NCBI RefSeq assembly: GCF_023955655.1
Contig: NZ_JAMXHT010000004.1
Span: 248,001 to 312,000, forward strand
DNA from: Ralstonia soli
Lineage (GTDB): Bacteria > Pseudomonadota > Gammaproteobacteria > Burkholderiales > Burkholderiaceae
DNA: 64,000 nt
Direction: 5' to 3'
Shown here: piece by piece, positions 1 through 8,470 of the stretch
Numbering within the stretch: position 1 is the stretch's first letter
How the letters are laid out: every line of letters starts with the position of its first letter
Made by a program: the position numbers and the translations under genes
Notes under the pieces: generated by a model
What the model was told of the DNA's origin: nothing
Databases searched by the model: none
The model's input: only the letters and a program-made list of their open reading frames with translations

Positions 1-247
1 TCGATGCGCCGCTGCGCTCGGTCTTGATGCGGAAGACGCGATCCTCCAGCCCGCAGCGATCGGGGTAGTACATCAACGAAATTTCGCTCTGCGGGTCTTC
101 GGTCAGCTGGTCGTCGTCATCCCATGCCGGCATCCAGTACGCGACGTCTTCCGCGTAGCACTCGAGCCAGGCATCCCACTGGCGGTCGTCGAGCAGCCGC
201 GCTTCGCGGTACAGGGCCGCGCAGATGGTCTGGTAATCGGCGCTCAT
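1..247 (-). CDS. benB: Benzoate 1,2-dioxygenase small (beta) subunit, partial
   Basis: This is the N-terminal 82 residues of the small, non-catalytic subunit of the ring-hydroxylating dioxygenase that turns benzoate into its cis-1,2-dihydrodiol. The gene runs off the left edge of the window. The translation begins [20 protein letters not shown] and continues with a tryptophan- and acid-rich segment (DRQWDAW, then YWMPAWDDD), which is typical of the cone-shaped beta subunits that support the alpha trimer. Its ATG overlaps the benA stop as ATGA, so the two are translationally coupled. benC (reductase) and benD (diol dehydrogenase) would be expected further left but cannot be seen here. Confidence 0.93.
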   Translation of the reverse strand, partial: MSADYQTICAALYREARLLDDRQWDAWLECYAEDVAYWMPAWDDDDQLTEDPQSEISLMYYPDRCGLEDRVFRIKTERSGAS

Positions 248-1602
248 GCTGGCACCCCTTCGCGTTCCGTCTTCAGAGCGTTGCGCATGACATGCACCCA
301 ATATTCGTGCTGGCAGACGAACAGGCCTTCGTCTTCACTGCGCTCGCCCGAGATGAGCGGCTTCAAGCCCATCTTGGTGGCGTTTTCATCGGGGCCGTGC
401 ACCCACAGCGGCGCGCCGCGCGAGAGGTCGTTCCACAAGGCCGTGGTACCGGCATAGCCGTTCTGGCAGGCGCGGAACTCCTCCAGGTCGTCGGCGGTGC
501 CCATGCCGGTGACATTGAAGAAATCCTCGTACTGGCGGATGCGCGTTGCACGATCGGTTGCGCTTTCGCCCTTCGGCGCAAAACAGAAGATCGAAACCTC
601 GGTCTTGTCGACGCTGATCGGCCGCACCACACGAATCTGCGTGCTGAACTGATCCATCAGGAACACGTTCGGATACACGCACAGGTTGCGGGTCTGGTTG
701 ACGATGAAGTCGGTCTGCGTCTCGCCCACGCGTGCCTTGATCTCCTCACGGTGGGCATAGACGGGCCGCACTTCCGGGTTCATCGTCTGGGTCCACAGCA
801 GGATATGGCCGTGCTCGAAGCCGTACACGCCCGCCACCGACTTGCTCCAGCTGTTCGCATCCACCGCCTGCGTGCCGCCTTCCTTGCGCCGGCCCATCGT
901 GGCGGCGTAGTTCCAGTGCACGGTGCTCACGTGGTAGCCGTCGCAGCCGTTCTCCATCTGCATCTTCCAGTTGCCGTCATAGACGTACGAGGAATTGCCG
1001 CGCAGTACTTCCAGGCCTTCGGGCGCCTGGTCGACGATCTGGTCGATGATCACGCGCGCTTCGCCCAGGTACGTTTCGAGCGGCTGCACATCGGCATTGA
1101 GGCTGCCGAACAGAAAGCCACGGTAGTTTTCGAACCGCGCGACCTTCTTCAAGTCATGCGAACCATGCGTGTTGAACTGCACCGGATACTCGGTGGTCTT
1201 TTCGTCCTTCACCTTGAGCAGCTTGCCGGTGTTGGAAAACGTCCAGCCGTGGAACGGACACGTGAAGCTGCCCTTGTTGCCATGCTTGCGACGGCACAGC
1301 ATCGCGCCCTTGTGTGCGCAGGCGTTGATGACCGCATTCAGCTCCCCGGTCTTGTCACGGGTGATGACGATCGGCTGCCGGCCGATCCACGTGGTGTAGT
1401 AATCGTTGTTGTTCGGAATCTGGCTTTCGTGCGCCAGATACACCCAGTTGCTCTCGAAGATGTGCTTCATCTCCAGTTCGAACAGGTCCGGGTTGGTGAA
1501 GATGTCTCGGCGGCAGCGGAAAACGCCCGCCTCTTCGTCATCCACCACCGCGGTTGAGAGCAGGTGATCCAGTTCGTTGGCTTTGTCGATCAAGGCGGAC
1601 AT
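244..1602 (-). CDS. benA: Benzoate 1,2-dioxygenase large (alpha) subunit
   Basis: This is the catalytic subunit (452 aa) of benzoate dioxygenase, which uses O2 and electrons from BenC to make 1,2-dihydroxycyclohexa-3,5-diene carboxylate. The Rieske [2Fe-2S] ligands are C95, H97, C115 and H118 (CAHKG, then CPFHGW). The mononuclear iron site is in [13 protein letters not shown], with H224 and H229 as ligands and bridging D221. The ATG at 1602 is preferred over an in-frame GTG 12 bases upstream, because that GTG lies inside the GGAG ribosome binding site. The gene follows catA by 28 bp and couples to benB, so it is probably the fourth gene of a catBCA-benAB operon driven from the divergent promoter near 4.1 kb. 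Confidence 0.96.
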   Translation of the reverse strand: MSALIDKANELDHLLSTAVVDDEEAGVFRCRRDIFTNPDLFELEMKHIFESNWVYLAHESQIPNNNDYYTTWIGRQPIVITRDKTGELNAVINACAHKGAMLCRRKHGNKGSFTCPFHGWTFSNTGKLLKVKDEKTTEYPVQFNTHGSHDLKKVARFENYRGFLFGSLNADVQPLETYLGEARVIIDQIVDQAPEGLEVLRGNSSYVYDGNWKMQMENGCDGYHVSTVHWNYAATMGRRKEGGTQAVDANSWSKSVAGVYGFEHGHILLWTQTMNPEVRPVYAHREEIKARVGETQTDFIVNQTRNLCVYPNVFLMDQFSTQIRVVRPISVDKTEVSIFCFAPKGESATDRATRIRQYEDFFNVTGMGTADDLEEFRACQNGYAGTTALWNDLSRGAPLWVHGPDENATKMGLKPLISGERSEDEGLFVCQHEYWVHVMRNALKTEREGVPA

Positions 1603-1630
1603 GGTCGTCTCCACTTAGCGTTCTAAGGTC

Positions 1631-2566
1631 TCAGACCTCGGCCGAGGCGCGCAGGCGGTTCACGCGCTGGTTGTCCTTGCCCTGCACCAGCGGCGTCAGC
1701 ACGACGTTGAATTCGATGTCCTTGTACGCATCGGTCTTCAGGTCGAACGCGGCGCCGCCGGTTTTCTCAACCACGTGCGGAATCAGTTCTTCGCGGGTGG
1801 CATAGGCGAAGTCGTCCCAGATCAGCGGATCGCCTTCGATGTTGAATTGCGTCGTCAGCTTGCGGTGCCCGTCGCTCGACACGAAGAAGTGCACGTGCGC
1901 TGGCCGGTTGCCGTGGCGGGCCAGCCCGTTCAGCAGTTGCTGGGTTGCGCCCTGCGGCGGGCAGCCGTAGCCCACCGGCATGAGCGTGCGGAATTCGTAC
2001 TTGCCGTCGGCACCCGTCCGGACAGCACCGCGCAGGTTGAACGGGCTCTGCTCGCCGGTCGGGTCGAAGTGCGAGTAGAAGCCGTTCGAGTTCGCATGCC
2101 AGCATTCGACCAGGGCGCCGGCCACCGGCTTGCCGTCGGGGCCAGTCACCGTGCCGTGAATGATCAGCGGGCCCGCGGCTGGGTCCGGATCAACGTCGAT
2201 GCGGGACACGCCATCGCGCACTGTCGCGCCTGCCACATACAGCGGGCCTTCGATCGTGCGTGGCGTGCCGCCATTGAGGCCAAGCGCCTCGTCGGCGGCG
2301 TCCATGCGGATGTCGAGATACTTCTCCAGGCCCACGCCAGCGGCAAGCAGTGCCGCCTCGCCGTCCTGGCCGAGCTTGTTCAGGTAGTTGATGCCTGCCC
2401 AGACTTCATCCGGCGTGATGTCGAGATCGTCGATGGCCTTGAACAAGTCAGCCAGCAGACGGTGGGTGATCTGCTTCAGGCGGGCGTTCCCGTCCTTGCC
2501 ATCCAGGTTGGTGGCGGCCTTCAGCAGGTCCTGCACTTCTTTCGTTTGGAATACGGTCACGCTCAT
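1631..2566 (-). CDS. catA: Catechol 1,2-dioxygenase
   Basis: Intradiol, Fe(III)-dependent cleavage of catechol to cis,cis-muconate, the entry to the catechol branch of the beta-ketoadipate pathway. The protein is 311 aa, the usual CatA length. Iron ligands are visible as Y164 (NGFYSHFD), Y200 (MPVGYG), H224 and H226 (RPAHVHF). They fall at the same numbers I recall for Acinetobacter CatA. The N-terminal helical dimerisation domain fills about residues 1-100. I chose ATG 2566 because GGAG lies 9 bases upstream; the open frame extends further but the added residues look like arginine-rich shadow sequence. It lies between catC (44 bp) and benA (28 bp). Confidence 0.97.
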   Translation of the reverse strand: MSVTVFQTKEVQDLLKAATNLDGKDGNARLKQITHRLLADLFKAIDDLDITPDEVWAGINYLNKLGQDGEAALLAAGVGLEKYLDIRMDAADEALGLNGGTPRTIEGPLYVAGATVRDGVSRIDVDPDPAAGPLIIHGTVTGPDGKPVAGALVECWHANSNGFYSHFDPTGEQSPFNLRGAVRTGADGKYEFRTLMPVGYGCPPQGATQQLLNGLARHGNRPAHVHFFVSSDGHRKLTTQFNIEGDPLIWDDFAYATREELIPHVVEKTGGAAFDLKTDAYKDIEFNVVLTPLVQGKDNQRVNRLRASAEV

Positions 2567-2610
2567 GATGGGTGTCTCCATTTGGTTTTCTGGGGCAATG
2601 TCTACGGTAC

Positions 2611-2901
2611 TCAGGCGTCGTCGCCGTGAACGGACGACGGATGACGGCACAGCGGCGTCACGGCGATCTGCATGTACGGAAACAACGGCAACGCCGTCAG
2701 GATGTCGTGCAGTTCGGCGTTGCTCTGCACGTCGAACACGCTGACGTTCGCGTACTCGCCGACCAGGCGCCAAATGTGGCGCCACTTGCCGCTGCGCTGC
2801 AGGTCTTGCGAGTAGGCCTTCTCGCGCGCCTTGATCTCGTTGGCGACATCGGCGGGCATGTCGGCCGGCAGGTAGACATCCATGCGGACGTGGAACAGCA
2901 T
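2611..2901 (-). CDS. catC: Muconolactone delta-isomerase
   Basis: This 96-aa enzyme isomerises (+)-muconolactone to beta-ketoadipate enol-lactone and normally forms a ring-shaped decamer. The sequence opens MLFHVRMDVYLPADMP and contains KWRHIWRLVGEYANVSVFD and LPLFPYMQI, all characteristic of the family, at full length. A clear AAGGAG precedes the start. The gene lies 34 bp after catB and 44 bp before catA on the same strand, in the order catB-catC-catA. The product would be handled next by an enol-lactone hydrolase (PcaD/CatD), which is not in this window. Confidence 0.97.
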   Translation of the reverse strand: MLFHVRMDVYLPADMPADVANEIKAREKAYSQDLQRSGKWRHIWRLVGEYANVSVFDVQSNAELHDILTALPLFPYMQIAVTPLCRHPSSVHGDDA

Positions 2902-2935
2902 CGTGGTCTCCTTGGTGGTGTCGTTCGTTCTGGAT

Positions 2936-4045
2936 TTATTGCCGGCGCAAGCGCGCGAGCTTGTTGCGGTCGATCTGGATGCCGAGGCCGGGGCCGGTGG
3001 GCACCTGCAGCATGAAATCGCGGTACTGCAGCGGCTCGGTCAGCAGTTCTTGCGTGAGCAACAACGGGCCGAACAGCTCGGTGCCGAACTGCAGATCGCC
3101 GAAGGTGGAAAACACGTGGGCCGACGCCGCCGTGCCCACCGCGCCTTCGAGCATCGTTCCGCCGTACAGGCTGATGCCTGCGAGCTGCGCGATGGCCGCC
3201 ACCTGCATGGCCGGGATCAACCCGCCGGACTGTGCGATCTTCACGGCGAACACATCGGCGCTCGCACTGCAGGCCAGCTCGAAGGCATCGAGCGGACCGT
3301 GCAGTGCTTCGTCGGCCATCATCGGCACGGCGAACTGGCGGGCCAGGCGTTCGAGGGCGGCGCGGTTTTCGGCGCGCACCGGTTGTTCGATCAGGTCGAT
3401 GCCACCGGCCTGCAGTGCGGCGATACCGTTGGCGGCATCGAGTTCGCTCCAGGCCTGGTTGACGTCTACGCGCACGCTCACGGCGTCGCCCAGTGCGCGC
3501 TTGATGGCCAGCACGTGGGCCACGTCGTCTGCCACCGGGCGCAGGCCGATCTTCAGCTTGAAGATGCGGTGGCGGCGCTCGGCCAGCATCGTTTCTGCCT
3601 CGGCAATGTCCTTCGCCGTGTCGCCGCTGGCGAGCGTCCAGGCCACCGGCAGCGCTTCACGCAGGCGGCCGCCAAGCAGCTCCGACAGCGGCACGTTCAA
3701 CCGGCGCGCCTGGGCATCGAGCAGCGCCGTTTCCAGCGCGCACTTGGCAAAGCGGTTGCCCTGGATGGTCTTGCGCACGCGTGCCATGGCAGCCGCCACG
3801 TTGCGTGCATCCATGCCGATCAGCAGCGGCGCGATGTGCGTGTCGATGTTGACCTTGATGCTCTCGGGGCTCTCTTCGCCGTAGTTGAGGCCGCCGATGG
3901 TGGTGGCCTCGCCCCAGCCTTCGATGCCGTCTTCGCAGCACACATGCACGAGGACAAGCGTCTGGGTGTGCATGGTGGCGACGGAGAGCTTGTGCGGACG
4001 GATGGTGGGCACATCCACTAGAATGGCCTCGATCGAGCGAATCAT
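2936..4045 (-). CDS. catB: Muconate cycloisomerase
   Basis: Cycloisomerises cis,cis-muconate to muconolactone (enolase superfamily, Mn-dependent), 369 aa. The catalytic KxK pair is K163/K165 (FKLKIG). Metal ligands are D194 (VRVDVNQAW), E220 (LIEQP) and D245 (MMADEAL), and the second-face lysine is K269 (FAVKIAQSGG). It is the first gene of the minus-strand cat-ben operon and diverges from the LysR gene at 4156. Its ribosome binding site is weak (GGAAA just before the ATG). A GTATCAG motif lies about 10 bases upstream of the start, a possible regulator half-site. The residue context favours plain muconate cycloisomerase over a chloromuconate enzyme, but I cannot exclude broader specificity. 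Confidence 0.95.
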   Translation of the reverse strand: MIRSIEAILVDVPTIRPHKLSVATMHTQTLVLVHVCCEDGIEGWGEATTIGGLNYGEESPESIKVNIDTHIAPLLIGMDARNVAAAMARVRKTIQGNRFAKCALETALLDAQARRLNVPLSELLGGRLREALPVAWTLASGDTAKDIAEAETMLAERRHRIFKLKIGLRPVADDVAHVLAIKRALGDAVSVRVDVNQAWSELDAANGIAALQAGGIDLIEQPVRAENRAALERLARQFAVPMMADEALHGPLDAFELACSASADVFAVKIAQSGGLIPAMQVAAIAQLAGISLYGGTMLEGAVGTAASAHVFSTFGDLQFGTELFGPLLLTQELLTEPLQYRDFMLQVPTGPGLGIQIDRNKLARLRRQ

Positions 4046-4126
4046 GTTTTCCAGGTATCAGAAGAACTGCGTTCAACGTGGAAACCAGATTACGCAGCGC
4101 AATTTATTGCGTCCAACACCGATTTA

Positions 4127-4141
4127 GTATCAGGTTCATAC
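4127..4141. promoter_or_regulatory. Probable BenM/CatM-type operator between catB and its regulator
   Basis: A perfect dyad GTAT-N7-ATAC lies in the 110-bp divergent region and satisfies the LysR T-N11-A rule. BenM/CatM sites are classically ATAC-N7-GTAT, so the arm order here is reversed. A related GTATCAG heptamer occurs again at 4055-4061 beside the catB start, which fits a strong recognition site plus a weaker activation site near the promoter. Confidence 0.55.
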
Positions 4142-4155
4142 CTATAAGGTTGGAT

Positions 4156-5067
4156 ATGGAACTGCGCCACCTGCGCTACTTCGTAGCCGTTGCTGAAGAG
4201 CTGAACTTCACGCGCGCGGCCGAGCGCCTGCACATCGCCCAGCCGCCGCTCTCGCGGCAGATTCAGCAACTCGAAGACGAAATCGGCGTGCTGCTGTTCG
4301 AGCGTGGCAGCCGCCCGCTCAGGCTCACGGAGGCCGGCCGCTTCTTCCACGCGCATGCGCGCCAGTTGCTGGCGCAGACGGCCGAACTGGCCTCGATGAC
4401 GCAGCGTGTCGGCCAGATTGAGCGGCGCCTGTCGATCGGCTTCGTGGCCTCAACGCTGTACGGGATGCTCCCGAAGGTCATCCGCCGCTTTCGCGCGGAG
4501 TACCCGATGGTCGATCTCACCATGCACGAGATGACCACCATGGACCAGATCCAGGCGCTCAAGGATGGCCGCATCGACGTCGGCTTCGGCCGCATCCGCT
4601 ATGAAGACCCCAACGTGCGGCGCATTCTGCTGCGCGATGAGCGGCTGATGGTTGCCCTGCCCTCGGGGCATCCGTTGCTGGGGGCCAAGCCGGCGGCATC
4701 GCTGCGCGACCTGGTGGGCGATACGCTGATCATCTACCCGCGCGCGCCGCGTCCAAGCTATGCCGACCAGGTGCTTGCCCTGTTCCACGACCGCGCCTTG
4801 GAACCAAGCAAGATTTACGAGGCACGGGAATTGCAAATCGCCCTGGGATTGGTCGCGGCAGGCGAAGGGGTGTCGGTGGTGCCGCGCAGCGTGGCGGGTT
4901 TGAAGCGCGAAGATGTCTGCTACATGGAACTCGACGATCCGCAGCTGGTCTCGCCCATTATCTTCAGCACGCGGCTGCTGGATGAGTCTGAAGACATCCA
5001 GGCCATCCTGGCCCTGACGTACCGGTTGTACGACGAGCAGAACATTCCGTACTACACGCCGTCGTAA
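4156..5067 (+). CDS. LysR-type regulator of the cat-ben operon (BenM/CatM/CatR type)
   Basis: A 303-aa LysR-type transcription factor. The N-terminal winged helix opens MELRHLRYFVAVAEELNFTR and contains AQPPLSRQIQQLE. The C-terminal part is a periplasmic-binding-like co-inducer domain. It is divergent from catB, and the BenM/CatM/CatR family responds to cis,cis-muconate and, for BenM, also benzoate. I chose ATG 4156 because it gives the canonical LysR N-terminus; the frame extends 26 codons upstream without a good binding site. Which of BenM, CatM or CatR is the closest match cannot be decided by eye. Only one regulator covers both ben and cat genes here. Confidence 0.92.
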   Translation: MELRHLRYFVAVAEELNFTRAAERLHIAQPPLSRQIQQLEDEIGVLLFERGSRPLRLTEAGRFFHAHARQLLAQTAELASMTQRVGQIERRLSIGFVASTLYGMLPKVIRRFRAEYPMVDLTMHEMTTMDQIQALKDGRIDVGFGRIRYEDPNVRRILLRDERLMVALPSGHPLLGAKPAASLRDLVGDTLIIYPRAPRPSYADQVLALFHDRALEPSKIYEARELQIALGLVAAGEGVSVVPRSVAGLKREDVCYMELDDPQLVSPIIFSTRLLDESEDIQAILALTYRLYDEQNIPYYTPS

Positions 5068-5169
5068 GGCTTGCAATCGCGGCCCCAAAATTACAAGCCG
5101 CTGGACACGACAGCCGCATCGGCTAGATTGAAGTGAGGCGCGCATCCGCCTGCGACTGGAGCGTAGCGA

Positions 5170-8100
5170 GTGACAAGAAAACGCCGCCGCATCATCAAGT
5201 GGGCCGTGTTTGCGGCGCTGGTGCTTGCAGTGGCCGCATGGCTTGTCGCTCGCGAATTCCGCACGTCTTCCTGGCAGGCACACCACTTCGCACAACTCGC
5301 GCAGTCGCAAACCTTTCCCGTCAAGCCGGGGCCCAATGCCTCGGCCCGTTTTCCCAACTCCGGCCCTTACGACGCGCGTCTCGGGTATCACGACCTCCCG
5401 AATTTTCTCGACCGCCTGCGTGCGCGCGGCTACATCGTCGCGCAGCAGGCCGTGCCATCGAAAGACATGGTCGCGTGGATGGACCGCGGCATGAACGCGC
5501 CCTATCACGAGAAAGACCAGGCGGGCCTGGAACTGCTCGACGACGACGGCCGCCCGATCTACCGTGTGCGCCACCCGGAGCGCGTGTATGACAGTTTTGC
5601 GTCGGTGCCGCCGCTGCTGGTGGACTCGCTGCTCGCCATCGAGAACCGCACGCTGCTGCAAACCGAATACCCCAAGCGCAACCCGGCCGTGGAATGGTCA
5701 CGCCTTGCGCGCGCCATGTGGGACCGCGCCCTCCATACCGTCAACACCGCGCACGAATCGCCCGGCGGCAGCACGCTCGCCACGCAAATCGAGAAGTACC
5801 GGCATTCGCCCGAAGGCCGCACCGATTCGCCCAGTGAAAAGCTGCGCCAGATGGCCTCGGCATCCGCACGCGCTTACCTCAACGGCGAAGACACGACCGC
5901 GACGCGACGCCAGCTCGCGGTCGATTATCTGAACACCGTACCGCTGGGTGCGCGCGCCGGGTTTGGCGAGATCCAGGGCATCGGCGATGCGCTGTGGGTC
6001 TGGTACGGGCGCGATTTTGGGCAGGTCAATGCGTTGTTGTCGGCCAAGTCGACCGCGCTGCTGGAAGACCGTGCGCTAGCGTACAAAGAGGCACTGAGCC
6101 TGTTGGTGTCGCAGCGGCGGCCGTCGTACTACCTCGACAACCTCGACGAACTTGAAGCGCTGACGAACGCCTATCTGCGCGTGCTGGCCGCGACGGGCGT
6201 CATTCCGCCCGCCCTGCGTGACGCAGCCATCGCGCAATCGCTCAAACAGCAGGCGCTGAACACCCACGTGCCGCCTCCACCGATCGAGCACAAGGGCACC
6301 AATGCCGTGCGCGTGAACCTGGCGGGCATGCTGGGCATTTCGCGCATGTACGCTCTCGACCGGCTGGACCTGACGGCCAGCAGCACGCTCGATGCGCCCT
6401 TGCAGCGTGATATCACCACCGAGCTGCGCAAGCTGCGCGACCCCGAACGCGCCAAGGCAGCCGGCCTCGTCGGCGACATGATGTTGCAGCACGGTGATCC
6501 GCGCGGCGTGACCTACAGCTTCACGCTGTACGAGCGCGCGCCCGGCGGGAACCGCGTACTGGTGCAGGCCGACACGTTCGACAAGCCGTTCGACATCAAT
6601 GAAGGCGTGAAGCTGGACCTGGGCTCCACCGCCAAGCTGCGCACGCTGGTGACGTATCTGCAAATCGTGGCCGCGCTGCACAAGCGCTATGTCGACCAGC
6701 CCGCCGCCGCCCTGCGCAAGCTCAACATCCCCGTGCAGAACCCGATCGAGCGCTGGGCCGTCGACTATCTGGCCCACACGCAAGACCGCTCGCTGGCGGC
6801 CATGCTCGATGCATCGATGGAGCGCAAGTACTCCGGCAACGCCGGCGAATGGTTCGCCACCGGCGGCGGCATGCAGAGTTTCGAGAATTTCGAGAAATGG
6901 GAAAGCTACCAGCAGTTCACCGTGCGCGAGGGGCTCAAGCACTCGGTCAACCTGGTTTTCGTGCGGATCATGCGCGATATCTCGCGCTACTTTCAGCATC
7001 AATTGCCCAGCGCCGGCGCCGAGGCGCTGACGAATCCCGATTCCCCGCAGCGGCAAATCTACCTGCGCCGCTTTGCCGATCGCGAAGGCAAGCTCTTCAT
7101 GGGCCGCTTCTACGCCAAATACAAGGGCAAGACCGACCAGGAGCGCGAAGCCATCCTGGTGCAAAGCACGCATGCCACCCCGGTGCGGCTGGCGACCATC
7201 TTCCGCAGCATCGACCCGGAAGCCGGCCCGGGCAAGCTCGCGGCGTTCATTCGTGCCTACCTGCCCGGCACAAAGCTGGATGAGTCTGAACTCACCAGCC
7301 TGTACGAGAAGTATTCCGTCCAGCGCTTTGACCTGGCTGACCGCGGCTACATCGCCCGGCTGCACCCGCTGGAGCTGTGGCTGGTGGCGTATCTGCGCAG
7401 CCACCCGCAGGCGACGCTCGCGCAGGTGAACGAGGCCAGCGCCGATGAACGGCTGGCCGTCTACAAATGGCTGCTGCAATCGCACCGCAAGGGCGCGCAG
7501 GACAAGCGCATCAAGCAGATGCTGGAAATCGAAGCGTTCCAGCAGATTCATGCCATGTGGAAGCGGCTCGGCTATCCGTTTGAATCGCTGGTGCCGTCGT
7601 ACGGCACGGCGATTGGCGCATCGGCAGACCGGCCGGCATCGCTGGCGGAGCTGATGGGCATCATCGAGAACGATGGCATCCGCCTGCCCACCGTGCGTAT
7701 CGACCGCCTGCGCTTTGCCGCCAACACGCCGTACGAAGTCATGCTCTGCCGCGACCCTGACGCGGGCGAACGCGTGCTGCCGCCCGAGATCCCGTCGCTG
7801 GTCAAATCCGCACTGGCGGGCGTGGTGGAAGGCGGCACCGCCAAGCGGATATCCGGCACGTTCGTGCAGAAAGACGGCCAGCCCATCGCCGTCGGCGGCA
7901 AGACCGGCACCGGCGACAACCGCTTCAAAACCTTCAGCCGCGGCGGCGGGCTCATCTCCGAACGCGTGGTCAGCCGCTCCGGCGCCTTCGTCTTCTACCT
8001 TGGAGACCGCTACTTCGGCACCGTCGTCGCCTACGTAGCCGGCGCGGACGCGGCCAAGTACAAGTTCACCAGCGCACTGACGGTGCAGGTGCTCAAGGTG

Positions 8101-8202
8101 CTGGCCCCCACCCTGATGAACCACCTGGACCTGAAAGACGAAGCCCCCGCCTTCAACTGCAAGCTGCCGCAGGCAACTGCTCCCGAACAAAAACTGGATT
8201 GA
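5170..8202 (+). CDS. Large class A penicillin-binding protein (transglycosylase plus transpeptidase)
   Basis: A 1010-aa bifunctional peptidoglycan synthase-like protein, anchored by one membrane segment at about residues 9-27. The GT51 glycosyltransferase domain shows the Glu motif (E158 in ENRTLL) and GGSTLATQIEK near residue 199. The transpeptidase motifs are SxxK at S486-K489 (GSTAK), SxN at S592-N594 (HSVN) and KTG at 911-913 (GGKTGTGDNR). SxN to KTG spans about 317 residues, far more than in common class A PBPs (about 125 in E. coli PBP1b), so there is an insertion in the transpeptidase domain. The start is GTG with GGAG 8 bases upstream. It stands alone, 100 bp after the LysR gene. It is not obviously PBP1a, 1b or 1c. 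Confidence 0.85.
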   Translation: MTRKRRRIIKWAVFAALVLAVAAWLVAREFRTSSWQAHHFAQLAQSQTFPVKPGPNASARFPNSGPYDARLGYHDLPNFLDRLRARGYIVAQQAVPSKDMVAWMDRGMNAPYHEKDQAGLELLDDDGRPIYRVRHPERVYDSFASVPPLLVDSLLAIENRTLLQTEYPKRNPAVEWSRLARAMWDRALHTVNTAHESPGGSTLATQIEKYRHSPEGRTDSPSEKLRQMASASARAYLNGEDTTATRRQLAVDYLNTVPLGARAGFGEIQGIGDALWVWYGRDFGQVNALLSAKSTALLEDRALAYKEALSLLVSQRRPSYYLDNLDELEALTNAYLRVLAATGVIPPALRDAAIAQSLKQQALNTHVPPPPIEHKGTNAVRVNLAGMLGISRMYALDRLDLTASSTLDAPLQRDITTELRKLRDPERAKAAGLVGDMMLQHGDPRGVTYSFTLYERAPGGNRVLVQADTFDKPFDINEGVKLDLGSTAKLRTLVTYLQIVAALHKRYVDQPAAALRKLNIPVQNPIERWAVDYLAHTQDRSLAAMLDASMERKYSGNAGEWFATGGGMQSFENFEKWESYQQFTVREGLKHSVNLVFVRIMRDISRYFQHQLPSAGAEALTNPDSPQRQIYLRRFADREGKLFMGRFYAKYKGKTDQEREAILVQSTHATPVRLATIFRSIDPEAGPGKLAAFIRAYLPGTKLDESELTSLYEKYSVQRFDLADRGYIARLHPLELWLVAYLRSHPQATLAQVNEASADERLAVYKWLLQSHRKGAQDKRIKQMLEIEAFQQIHAMWKRLGYPFESLVPSYGTAIGASADRPASLAELMGIIENDGIRLPTVRIDRLRFAANTPYEVMLCRDPDAGERVLPPEIPSLVKSALAGVVEGGTAKRISGTFVQKDGQPIAVGGKTGTGDNRFKTFSRGGGLISERVVSRSGAFVFYLGDRYFGTVVAYVAGADAAKYKFTSALTVQVLKVLAPTLMNHLDLKDEAPAFNCKLPQATAPEQKLD

Positions 8203-8263
8203 CCACCGAAAAAAATGCGGCGACAACACACGCCCCGCGACGGTGTGGCCGTACCCTGCCCTA

Positions 8264-8429
8264 GATGGCGCCTTGAATTTCTGTAAGCGGGCGGAAAAAG
8301 GAAGGAGGCTTGTCTGAGCGCAGCGAGTTTGCCTCCTTCCCCGCCCGGTTACAGAAATTCAAGGGGAAGTCGCCATCTCGGGCGCGCCTTTCTTTGCTTA
8401 CCTTTCTTTGGCAAGACAAAGAAAGTAAG
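8264..8429. repeat. Compound palindromic intergenic repeat
   Basis: Two hairpins fill the gap between the PBP gene and the convergent MFS gene. The first has outer arms GATGGCG (8264-8270) and CGCCATC (8371-8377), inner arms CCTTGAATTTCTGTAA (8271-8286) and TTACAGAAATTCAAGG (8349-8364), and a GGAAGGAGGC/GCCTCCTTCC stem closing on the tip. The second pairs 8397-8410 with 8417-8429 (CTTTCTTTG, then CAAAGAAAG). I remember both segments as recurring intergenic elements in Ralstonia and Burkholderia genomes. No transposase is present. It may also end transcription from both sides. Confidence 0.75.
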
Positions 8430-8470
8430 TCGGCCCCGTCGGGGGACGAAACCCACGGCAAGCAGCACCA

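Noticed and set aside
124-1557. 477-codon open frame on the plus strand opposite benA
   Set aside because: It is antisense to a gene with complete Rieske and iron motifs. Its composition is rich in His, Arg, Ala and Val, typical of high-GC shadows.
6076-8229. 717-codon minus-strand frame opposite the PBP gene
   Set aside because: The plus-strand PBP has STAK, SVN and KTG motifs; the antisense product shows nothing recognisable.
8264-8429. Insertion sequence or its remnant
   Set aside because: There is no transposase, no frame and no target duplication; it is palindromic throughout.
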